From Bacteroidota bacterium (GTDB lineage Bacteria > Bacteroidota > Bacteroidia > Flavobacteriales > Flavobacteriaceae): DNA of 6,146 nucleotides. The position numbers were made by a program, and so were the translations under genes. The DNA is taken from contig JAEWLD010000051.1 in assembly GCA_023393485.1 (NCBI GenBank), positions 1-6,146 of the forward strand, written 5' to 3'. Under the pieces are notes generated by a model, which was not told the DNA's origin, searched no databases, and was given only the letters and a program-made list of their open reading frames with translations. Positions within the stretch are counted from its first letter, which is position 1. Each line of letters begins with the position of its first letter. Shown in pieces: positions 1-6,146 of this stretch.

Positions 1-3000
1 GTTTTCGCTTTTTCGTTGTAAAGGAAAGCGCCCGCCCAGCCTTTTGCCGATCCGAGTACGTCGGAATTCGAAAACCCGCCGACCGCACCGATGAATTGGA
101 TGTCTTCCAAAGTTTCGCGGCCCGAAATCAAATCGGTCATGTGTACATCCTTGACGTCGAAACCGGCCAGATACATCGCATTGGCCATTTCGCGTTCGGA
201 GTTCGAGCCTTTTTCGCGGATGATCGCCGCTTTCGGACGTGGTTTGGACGGGTCAATTATCGGTTTCTTGCCGTCGAAGTGCGATGGAAACGTATATTTT
301 AAAATTTGGTTTTTGTAATTGTCGAACCGCAGCTTTGCATTTTTCCCGCCCGATTGTTTGCGGTCGAGCAGGTAAGAAGTCCTGAACCACACGTCGCGCA
401 AGGCAGAAACATCGAAACGCCAGTACGGCTCGCCGATGGTCAAAACCGCTTTGTTGGTGACTTTTCCGATTTTAAAGAATTCGACGTTGTTGTTTTTAAG
501 CGCGGCCTCGAGTGTCGCATCGTCCTTGGCCTGAAAAACGATTCCAACATTTTCGGCAAACAGCACTTCGGCAATGCCCTGATTTTCGAACAAGGCGTCA
601 AGATCGATGTCGGCGCCGAGGTAATTGTCGGCAAAACACATTTCGAGAAGTGTCGTGATCAAACCGCCGCTGCCGATATCGTGTCCGGCTACGATCTGCC
701 GTTCGCGGATCAAATCCTGAACGGCGTTGAATGCGCGCCTGAAAAATGCAGCGTCTTTTATGGTCGGCGCCTCGCTTCCGATTTTGTTGTACACCTGCGC
801 GAATGACGATCCGCCGAGTTTGTGTTTGTCCTGCGAGAGATTGATATAGTAAATCGAACCGCCGTCTTTTTTGAGGACAGGCTCGACGACTTTGGTGATG
901 TTGGTACAATTTCCTGCTGCCGAAATGATGACCGTTCCCGGCGCAATCACGTCGCCATCGGGATATTTTTGTTTCATCGACAGCGAATCTTTTCCGGTCG
1001 GGATGTTGATGCCGAGTTCGATGGCAAAATCCGAACAGCCCTGAACCGCCTGATACAATCGCGCGTCTTCGCCTTCGTTTTTGCACGGCCACATCCAGTT
1101 TGCCGATAGCGATACGCCAGACAATCCGTTTTTGATCGGCGCCCAGACAATGTTTGAAAGCGCTTCGGCAATTGCGTTTCGGCTTCCGGCGACCGGGTCG
1201 ATAAGTGCCGCGACCGGCGCATGACCGATTGAGGTGGCAATGCCTTCTTTTCCAACGAAATCGAGCGCCATCACACCAACGTTGTTCAGCGGCAATTGCA
1301 GCGGCCCCGCGCATTGTTGCTTGGCCACGCGTCCGCCGACACAGCGGTCTACCTTGTTGGTCAGCCAGTCTTTACAGGCGACGGCTTCGAGTTGAAGGAC
1401 TTTTTCGAGTTCTGGGAATATCGTAAAACCGTTTTCGTCGGTGTCGATCGGGATGTGATAATCGACGTTGTCGTACTGTCGCTCGAGCGTTTTATCAGCC
1501 ATGATGGTTTTTGGCGACGAGCCGAACATGTCGGAAAGTTCGAGATCCATCGGCTTTTCGCCGGTAGTTTTCGACTTGAACGTAAACCGTCCGCTTCCTG
1601 TGACCTCGCCGACGGTATACATCGGTGAGCGTTCGCGGTCGGCAATTTTTTGTAAAATATCGATGTCGTTTTCACCGATGACCAATCCCATTCGTTCCTG
1701 CGATTCATTGCCGATGATTTCCTTGGCCGAAAGCGTCGGGTCGCCGACAGGCAGTTTGTCAAGATCGATCAGTCCGCCGGTTTCCTCGACCAGTTCCGAA
1801 AGGCAATTCAAATGCCCGCCGGCGCCGTGATCGTGGATCGAGACAATCGGGTTGTGGTCTGATTCGACCAGTCCGCGGATGGCGTTGGCCGCGCGTTTTT
1901 GCATTTCAGGGTTCGAGCGCTGGATCGCGTTGAGTTCGATTCCCGACGAAAATGCGCCGGTATCGGCCGATGAAACGGCGGCGCCGCCCATTCCGATGCG
2001 ATAGTTTTCGCCACCGAGGATGACGATCTTATCGCCGGTTTTTGGATGTTGTTTAATCGATTGTTCGGCTTTTCCGTAACCGACTCCGCCGGCGAGCATG
2101 ATGACTTTGTCGTAACCGAGCTTGCGTCGGTTTTCTTCGTGTTCGAATGTCAGCACCGAACCCGAAATCAGCGGCTGGCCGAATTTATTGCCAAAATCCG
2201 ACGCGCCGTTCGAGGCTTTGATCAAAATGTCAAGCGGTGTTTGGTAAAGCCATTTTCTTTCGGCCATACCGTTTTCCCAATCGCGGCCTTCTTCGAGTCG
2301 CGAATACGGCGTCATATAGACTGCGGTTCCGGCAAGCGGCAATGAACCTTGTCCGCCGGCCAGCCTGTCGCGGATTTCGCCGCCCGAGCCTGTTGCCGCG
2401 CCGTTGAACGGTTCGACGGGTGTTGGAAAGTTATGGGTTTCGGCCTTGATCGAAATGACCGATTCAAAATCTTTGGTGTCGTAAAAATCGGGTTTGTCGG
2501 CAGATTTCGGCGCGAATTGCTGGACTTTCGGGCCTTTGATGAACGCGACGTTGTCTTTGTAGGCCGATACGATTTCGCCCGGATTTTCAGCCGATGTTTT
2601 TTTGATCAGCTTGAATAGCGAAGAAGGCATTTCCTGTCCGTCGATCACAAAAGTACCGTTGAAAATCTTGTGGCGGCAATGTTCAGAATTGACCTGTGAA
2701 AATCCGAATACCTCTGAATCAGTCAGTTTGCGCCCGATTTTTTTCGACAAATCATTGAGGTAATCCACTTCTTCGGCACTGAGTGCCAAACCTTCTTTTT
2801 CGTTATAGGCGGCGATGTCGTCGATTTCCAAAACCGGCTCGGGCTTGATGTCGATCGTAAAAATGTTTTGATCCAGCCCGTTGTATTTCTGCGAAAGCAT
2901 CGGGTCAAAATCGGAAAAATTCTCGGCGACCTGATGAAATTCTTCGATACGGATGATGCCATCAATTCCCATGTTCTGGGTAATTTCGACCGCATTTGTA

Positions 3001-3176
3001 CTCCACGGCGTAACCATTGCGGCGCGCGGGCCAACAAAAAAATCCGTCAGTGCGGATTTCTCTATTTTGTGGGCGCTTCCAAAAAGCCAGTTGAGTTTTG
3101 AAACAGTGTCTGCCGAAAGCCCGTTTTGCGATTGTACGGCAAATACGGTGTTTTCGTTTCCGAAGAAATGAATCAT
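1..3176 (-). CDS. purL: Phosphoribosylformylglycinamidine synthase (FGAM synthase), long single-chain form, 3' end cut off
   Basis: This cytoplasmic enzyme catalyses the fourth step of purine synthesis: FGAR + glutamine + ATP gives FGAM. The frame is open without interruption from ATG 3176-3174 to the left edge (1,058 codons plus 2 bases). Visible in order are an N-terminal PurS-like region (about 1-150), SEHCRHKIF at 164-172, the first synthase half with KAETHNFPT (244-252) and GSGGEIRDRLAGG (263-275), HDHGAGGH (448-455), the second half with LSANWMWP (690-697), PTGKDSLSM (726-734) and GHDIGSGGL (831-839), then the start of the glutaminase domain at about 980 (KAAIIREKGSNSERE, VGGFSNSDVLGSAKGWA). 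The glutaminase cysteine and His/Glu residues lie beyond the edge. About 160 residues are missing if the protein has the roughly 1,220 residues usual in Bacteroidota. The start is set by the family-typical MIHFFGN and by a consensus promoter upstream. It is divergent from the LtrA gene. Identity is near certain. Confidence 0.97.
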   Translation of the reverse strand, partial: MIHFFGNENTVFAVQSQNGLSADTVSKLNWLFGSAHKIEKSALTDFFVGPRAAMVTPWSTNAVEITQNMGIDGIIRIEEFHQVAENFSDFDPMLSQKYNGLDQNIFTIDIKPEPVLEIDDIAAYNEKEGLALSAEEVDYLNDLSKKIGRKLTDSEVFGFSQVNSEHCRHKIFNGTFVIDGQEMPSSLFKLIKKTSAENPGEIVSAYKDNVAFIKGPKVQQFAPKSADKPDFYDTKDFESVISIKAETHNFPTPVEPFNGAATGSGGEIRDRLAGGQGSLPLAGTAVYMTPYSRLEEGRDWENGMAERKWLYQTPLDILIKASNGASDFGNKFGQPLISGSVLTFEHEENRRKLGYDKVIMLAGGVGYGKAEQSIKQHPKTGDKIVILGGENYRIGMGGAAVSSADTGAFSSGIELNAIQRSNPEMQKRAANAIRGLVESDHNPIVSIHDHGAGGHLNCLSELVEETGGLIDLDKLPVGDPTLSAKEIIGNESQERMGLVIGENDIDILQKIADRERSPMYTVGEVTGSGRFTFKSKTTGEKPMDLELSDMFGSSPKTIMADKTLERQYDNVDYHIPIDTDENGFTIFPELEKVLQLEAVACKDWLTNKVDRCVGGRVAKQQCAGPLQLPLNNVGVMALDFVGKEGIATSIGHAPVAALIDPVAGSRNAIAEALSNIVWAPIKNGLSGVSLSANWMWPCKNEGEDARLYQAVQGCSDFAIELGINIPTGKDSLSMKQKYPDGDVIAPGTVIISAAGNCTNITKVVEPVLKKDGGSIYYINLSQDKHKLGGSSFAQVYNKIGSEAPTIKDAAFFRRAFNAVQDLIRERQIVAGHDIGSGGLITTLLEMCFADNYLGADIDLDALFENQGIAEVLFAENVGIVFQAKDDATLEAALKNNNVEFFKIGKVTNKAVLTIGEPYWRFDVSALRDVWFRTSYLLDRKQSGGKNAKLRFDNYKNQILKYTFPSHFDGKKPIIDPSKPRPKAAIIREKGSNSEREMANAMYLAGFDVKDVHMTDLISGRETLEDIQFIGAVGGFSNSDVLGSAKGWAGAFLYNEKAK

Positions 3177-3217
3177 AGTGTAGTGATTTATTCCGCTGCG
3201 CAGATTATAGAATACCT

Positions 3218-3234
3218 GACAGCTATTGGCTGTC
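3218..3234 (-). other. Hairpin in the purL 5' leader
   Basis: On the minus strand GACAGC, a 5-base loop CAATA and GCTGTC form a perfect 6-base-pair stem within the inferred purL leader, about 40 bases before the start codon. Further on, TATTC and GAATA can pair around the palindrome CTGCGCAG (3196-3203), so a second weak stem is possible. No run of U follows on the minus strand, so it is not an intrinsic terminator. It may affect RNA stability or translation, or have no role. It matches no riboswitch known to me. Confidence 0.35.
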
Positions 3235-3273
3235 CTTCTTTATATTTCGCGCCCCGGGTGTGTTGTTGCGACG

Positions 3274-3304
3274 CAAATTTACGCCAAAAAAGGGGTTTTG
3301 CAAA
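3274..3304 (-). promoter_or_regulatory. Bacteroidota-type promoter of purL
   Basis: On the minus strand, TTTG (plus-strand CAAA 3301-3304) is followed after 19 bases by TAAATTTG (plus-strand CAAATTTA 3274-3281). This matches the Bacteroidota primary sigma factor consensus, TTTG and TANNTTTG with a spacer near 19-20, at every defined position. Transcription would begin a few bases further on, around 3268, leaving an untranslated leader of about 90 bases before the purL ATG. The -33 element is half of the perfect palindrome TTTGCAAA (3297-3304). Confidence 0.75.
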
Positions 3305-3363
3305 GAGGCGCCAATAGTTTTCAAATCAAAAAGTTATTATTTTTATCGGCTCACGACACAACT

Positions 3364-4560
3364 ATGGCATTAAGCAGAAAAATTTCGATTTGGTGGGGTC
3401 CGCCAAAGGAATTTACGACAGAAAAAAAGGAGCGCCGAATCAGCTGGCTCGAACTGTTTTACGACCTGGTCTACGTAATTGCGATTGCGCGATTGACGCA
3501 TCACCTGACCGAAGATTTGTCCGTGCATGCCTTTATTGAATTCAGCGGACTGTTTGCCCTCGTGTATTGGGGTTGGCTCAACGGCAGCCAGCATCATGAT
3601 CTGCACGGCAACCAAGGACTCCGGACGCGGTTGATGATGCTTTGGCAAATGATGATCATCGCCGCGCTTTCCGTCATTCTGGGGCGCGGGCCCGAAAACC
3701 ACCAGGCAATCACAATTGTGTTTATGCTGATGCAATTGTTCATCACCTACCAATGGTGGAGCGTTGGGTTTTACGACCGTTCGCATCGGAAATACTCAAA
3801 GCCGTATATGGTGCTGTTCCTGACGTCATTCGCATTGATGGGCATCTGTTTGTGGAAGCCGGATTGGAACGTACTGTTGCTGCCGATTATCCTGGCCTGC
3901 AATTATGCACCGCCATTTTTCGCGCACAGATTGCTGATGAAATCGGCCAAGCGGCTCGATTTGTCGTCAAGCATGTTTGAACGGCTCGGTCTATTTACGA
4001 TCATCATTTTCGGCGAGCTTGTCTTTGGCGTGATCAATGGCGTCGGGGAATCTGACACACTTGATTTTATTGATTGGATCAATTTCGGATTGGCGCTCGG
4101 GATTGTATTTTCACTGTGGTGGATTTTCTTTACGTTCGTCTCCACGCGTGAAGCCCGGGACGGATTTGACAAGGCGTCGATACTCGAACTGCTTTACATT
4201 CCGGGGTTGGTGTCGCTTTGTTTTATCGCAGCGTGTTTGCCTGGCTCCATAGCCGATGATATTGTTTCAAGCCGGCATTTGCTCACACTTGGCATCGGAG
4301 CATTTCTTTTTTGCATTGTATTGATTACCTTTTTGCTTGAATATCCGCCTGTATTCAAAACAATAAAACGCCCAATGCGGCTGTCGTTGGCATTTACGGC
4401 GTTTGTCTTTTTGGTCTTTGGCGTAATTGATTTGCAATTGGAGCAGGCGGCACACTGGATTGCGGTTGCCGTTGTTTTGGTGGGTGAAATTGCTTTTTTG
4501 AACTACATATATTACACGCGGTTACTGCGCGAAGGCGTTGAACCGGTGGAAGTGACTTAA
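3364..4560 (+). CDS. LtrA-family (low temperature requirement A) multi-pass membrane protein
   Basis: This is a 398-residue integral membrane protein of the LtrA family (Pfam LtrA), named after a Listeria monocytogenes gene needed for growth in the cold; its molecular activity is not known. Both family hallmarks are present: RISWLELFYDLVYV at residues 25-38 after a short charged N-terminus with IWWGPP (9-14), and FERLGLFTIIIFGE at 205-218. About eleven or twelve hydrophobic stretches can be drawn, roughly at 31-47, 57-75, 91-107, 115-135, 147-163, 168-186, 209-227, 239-260, 273-291, 307-326, 339-357 and 363-384. Length fits the family. The ATG at 3364 was chosen over an in-frame ATG at 3226 because the family similarity begins just after it and the 46-codon extension crosses the purL promoter. 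There is no clear Shine-Dalgarno or full promoter; TAGTTTTC (3315-3322) lies only 14 bases after TTTG (3297-3300), too close. The stop is 5 bases from the convergent hemerythrin gene. Confidence 0.9.
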   Translation: MALSRKISIWWGPPKEFTTEKKERRISWLELFYDLVYVIAIARLTHHLTEDLSVHAFIEFSGLFALVYWGWLNGSQHHDLHGNQGLRTRLMMLWQMMIIAALSVILGRGPENHQAITIVFMLMQLFITYQWWSVGFYDRSHRKYSKPYMVLFLTSFALMGICLWKPDWNVLLLPIILACNYAPPFFAHRLLMKSAKRLDLSSSMFERLGLFTIIIFGELVFGVINGVGESDTLDFIDWINFGLALGIVFSLWWIFFTFVSTREARDGFDKASILELLYIPGLVSLCFIAACLPGSIADDIVSSRHLLTLGIGAFLFCIVLITFLLEYPPVFKTIKRPMRLSLAFTAFVFLVFGVIDLQLEQAAHWIAVAVVLVGEIAFLNYIYYTRLLREGVEPVEVT

Positions 4561-4565
4561 ATGAT

Positions 4566-5279
4566 TCACACTTCGGGCGTAAACTGCGCTAAGTCATAAA
4601 TCCCCAACGATTTTTCGATTGCGGCTACTTTTCCGACCATCGTTTCAAAACCGTCATCGCCAAAGAGCTTGTGCTCATTTTTTTCGAATTCTTCACCCAG
4701 GCTGTCATATTCGTGCCGCGATACTATTTTTCTGAATGCCGGAAACAAAACAGTGTCTTCCCGCGCTTCATGCGGCCGGTACATCGCGTTAAAATTGTTG
4801 AGCAGTCCGATGAGTTCGCGGCTTTCGGCCTCGTTGGCTGTTTGCGATTTGGTGAGTTGCAGAATTCTGTCAGTGATTTGGCGGCCGACTTTATGTTGCT
4901 GCAAAAGTACATTGACCAGGCCGGTCAATTGGCCTGCTTTGCGGAACCGTGGAAAAAGGTATTGTTCTTCCTGCTTTTCGTGATAGTCTTCAATGAAAGT
5001 CCTGATAATATTGGCGGCGCTGCCGAGGGTTTCGCGGGAAAGGTCGGTTTTGGCTGAAAGCCTGATTTGGCAAGTGTCGTAAATCAGCAAAATCCGGTTG
5101 AGTATGCCGTGTTCCTGCATCAGGTCTTCGGGCGGCGAAACTTCCTGTCCTTCGCTTTCGTCGTTGGTTTCGCAGCCGAAGAGGCCAGATCCTGCGGCGC
5201 CGGATAAGGCTATGATAAGCCCGTTTTTCAGGAAATTCCTGCGGGGCGGCTGCGCACTGTGGGTTATATGCTTTTTCAT
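4566..5279 (-). CDS. Tat-exported lipoprotein with a hemerythrin-like (HHE) di-iron domain
   Basis: This is a 237-residue protein. The N-terminus carries a twin-arginine motif, RRNFLK (13-18), then a hydrophobic stretch (about 19-35) ending in a lipobox LFGC with Cys36 as the lipidation site. It should therefore be exported folded and anchored by lipid outside the cytoplasm. A polar spacer (37-50) leads into a four-helix HHE domain, about 51-205. Likely iron ligands are His57, His100 with Glu101 and Glu104 (HEKQEE), His129, and His170 with Glu174 (HEARED). The two HxxxE repeats are each followed by a short LFP (LFPRFRK, LFPAFRK), which suggests duplicated halves. Hemerythrin-like proteins bind oxygen, sense oxygen or iron, or act on NO; the sequence does not say which. 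Tat export suits a protein that takes up its metal before export. It is the last gene of the probable minus-strand operon, 49 bases after the small membrane gene. The first in-frame ATG gives a complete signal peptide, which supports this start. Confidence 0.88.
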   Translation of the reverse strand: MKKHITHSAQPPRRNFLKNGLIIALSGAAGSGLFGCETNDESEGQEVSPPEDLMQEHGILNRILLIYDTCQIRLSAKTDLSRETLGSAANIIRTFIEDYHEKQEEQYLFPRFRKAGQLTGLVNVLLQQHKVGRQITDRILQLTKSQTANEAESRELIGLLNNFNAMYRPHEAREDTVLFPAFRKIVSRHEYDSLGEEFEKNEHKLFGDDGFETMVGKVAAIEKSLGIYDLAQFTPEV

Positions 5280-5328
5280 TACCGATGGATTGATGGGCTT
5301 GTCAGGCAGAAAATCATATATCGTTCAC

Positions 5329-5430
5329 TTACCGTTTTCTCTTTTTCTTCCGACCGTTTCCTGCCAGAAAAAAAATCAGGGCAATGAGCGCAATCGTAAT
5401 CAGTACAATGACAAACCAGTCGATTTTCAT
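5329..5430 (-). CDS. Small single-pass membrane protein, 33 residues, unknown function
   Basis: A short frame from ATG 5430-5428 to TAA 5331-5329 encodes 33 residues: MKIDW, an uninterrupted hydrophobic segment (residues 5-23, rich in Ile, Leu, Val and Phe), then AGNG and a strongly basic tail (RKKKRKR). The basic end predicts a single helix with the C-terminus in the cytoplasm. It sits 24 bases after the Rieske gene stop and 49 bases before the hemerythrin start on the same strand, so it is probably co-transcribed with both. Charge layout and position argue for a real gene; it is too short for composition to prove it. The run of eight T (plus-strand A 5368-5375) encodes Ile-Phe-Phe near the end of the helix, and one base more or less would change the whole tail. 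I do not recognise a named family. Confidence 0.6.
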   Translation of the reverse strand: MKIDWFVIVLITIALIALIFFLAGNGRKKKRKR

Positions 5431-5454
5431 AAGCTCGAAATATTAAAATTGTCA

Positions 5455-6146
5455 CTACAATTGGAGATAAACCGTGCCGTCAACAATGTTTATCGGATAA
5501 ACCCCGATGCCGCTATTCGCCGGGCCTGCCACGACGTTGCCCGATTTTACATCGAATTGCGACCCGTGCCAAGGGCATTGCACGGTATTGCAAATCATTG
5601 CGCCGGCAGCCAGTGAACCGCCGCGGTGCGTGCATCGGTCGTCAAATGCAAAATAACCGTCGTCGCCTTTGGCAATCACGATGCGCTTACCGTTGATGTG
5701 GATCAATTTCATCTGGTTGGTCTTCAGTTCATCGCTATCGGCAACTGCGATAATTGTCTTGTCGGTCTCGATGTGAACTTCTTTCCATTTGCCGGCTTCC
5801 GCATAACGAATGTCAACACCGATCTGATTGCGCATGACCAGTGTTCCGCCAAGCCATCCTGCAGTCAGCATCAGTGCAATCGCGATTACTTCGACGACGA
5901 TCAGTATCATGTCGCTGGTCGTCTGGTTTATTCTCAGTATCAGTGCGCTTACAAATAAAACCACGACCGAAACGTTGATCAGCCCGTGTTTGACCGCGCG
6001 TTTTTTGGCCGAACTCCGAGGCGGAAGCGTATATCGATAATCGATGATTCCCGTAATTGCGGCTGCCAATCCGGTCAGAAGCCCGGCGATGTTCAAATAT
6101 TGGGCGGTTCGTTCAATCCCGAGTCCGGGCTCAATCAATGCCAGGA
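5455..6146 (-). CDS. DUF2231 membrane domain fused to a C-terminal Rieske [2Fe-2S] domain, 5' end cut off
   Basis: The frame is open from the right edge to TAG 5457-5455, with about 230 residues visible. Numbering from the TTG at 6138-6136, hydrophobic segments lie at about 13-33, 52-69 and 77-102, and the sequence around HGLINV (51-56) resembles DUF2231 membrane proteins, which normally have four helices and a more upstream HP..VHFP motif. That start region is beyond the edge, so the TTG is not taken as the start. A linker (105-142) leads to a Rieske domain (about 143-227) with Cys169-Thr-His171 and Cys188-Pro-Trp-His191, the four cluster ligands, in the usual CTHRGG and CPWHGSQFD settings. 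It lacks the extra cysteine pair of bc1-type Rieske proteins and looks like the soluble ferredoxin type. The basic loop at 35-50 suggests, by the positive-inside rule, that the Rieske domain faces the cytoplasm. It is probably an electron-transfer protein with unknown partners, and the first visible gene of the minus-strand cluster. Confidence 0.88.
   Translation of the reverse strand, partial: LALIEPGLGIERTAQYLNIAGLLTGLAAAITGIIDYRYTLPPRSSAKKRAVKHGLINVSVVVLFVSALILRINQTTSDMILIVVEVIAIALMLTAGWLGGTLVMRNQIGVDIRYAEAGKWKEVHIETDKTIIAVADSDELKTNQMKLIHINGKRIVIAKGDDGYFAFDDRCTHRGGSLAAGAMICNTVQCPWHGSQFDVKSGNVVAGPANSGIGVYPINIVDGTVYLQL

Noticed and set aside
306..806. Plus-strand open frame of 166 codons, and a 238-codon minus-strand frame at 598-1314
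   Set aside because: Both lie wholly inside purL in other frames. purL is continuous and recognisable there, while these frames show no family and have composition typical of shadows of a codon-biased gene.
3218..3240. Hairpin followed by a T-rich stretch on the plus strand as an intrinsic terminator
   Set aside because: No plus-strand gene ends upstream of it, the stem is only 6 base pairs and the following stretch is interrupted (CCTTCTTTATATTT). It is better viewed as part of the purL leader.
3297..3322. Plus-strand promoter for the LtrA gene made of TTTG (3297-3300) and TAGTTTTC (3315-3322)
   Set aside because: The boxes are individually reasonable, but the 14-base spacer is well short of the 17-23 bases expected in Bacteroidota, so it is not listed as a feature.
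3226..3363. A 46-codon N-terminal extension of the LtrA gene from an in-frame ATG at 3226
   Set aside because: It would run through the purL promoter and leader hairpin, its residues do not resemble LtrA proteins, and the family-typical N-terminus begins just after the ATG at 3364.
4671..5057. Plus-strand frame of 128 codons across the hemerythrin gene
   Set aside because: It is antisense to a well-supported HHE domain gene and shows no recognisable domain or start context of its own.
6136..6138. TTG as the start of the DUF2231-Rieske gene
   Set aside because: The frame stays open to the window edge (codons for Leu-Ala just upstream), and DUF2231 domains normally have another helix and a conserved HP..VHFP region before this point.

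Overview
The window looks like ordinary chromosome from a member of the Bacteroidota, most likely Flavobacteriia. Three things point there. The large gene encodes the single-chain PurL of about 1,200 residues in its Bacteroidota form. Its promoter matches the Bacteroidota -33/-7 consensus (TTTG, 19-base spacer, TAAATTTG). The starts lack clear Shine-Dalgarno sequences. Base composition is fairly balanced, on the high side for a flavobacterium. The genus cannot be named from this sequence.

Layout. Positions 1-3176 (minus strand) hold the first 1,058 codons of purL (phosphoribosylformylglycinamidine synthase), with the C-terminal glutaminase part cut off by the left edge. Positions 3177-3363 are a 187-base divergent intergenic region with a strong purL promoter and a hairpin in the purL leader. 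Positions 3364-4560 (plus strand) encode a 398-residue multi-pass membrane protein of the LtrA (low temperature requirement A) family. Only 5 bases later, in convergent orientation, is the end of a minus-strand cluster that runs from the right edge: a DUF2231 membrane domain fused to a Rieske [2Fe-2S] domain (5455 to beyond 6146), a tiny single-pass membrane protein of 33 residues (5329-5430), and a Tat-targeted lipoprotein with a hemerythrin-like HHE domain (4566-5279).

How the genes relate. purL is housekeeping purine synthesis and is transcribed away from everything else. The three minus-strand genes are 24 and 49 bases apart and probably form one transcript. Together they would place a Rieske cluster on one side of the cytoplasmic membrane and a probable di-iron centre on the other, with a small membrane protein between them. 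This is the most interesting part of the window: a possible envelope redox, iron or oxygen/NO-handling unit whose function is not established. The 33-residue gene carries an eight-base homopolymer whose length decides its C-terminus. In one alternative frame its stop would overlap the start of the hemerythrin gene by one base. No tRNA, rRNA, mobile element or CRISPR array was seen.
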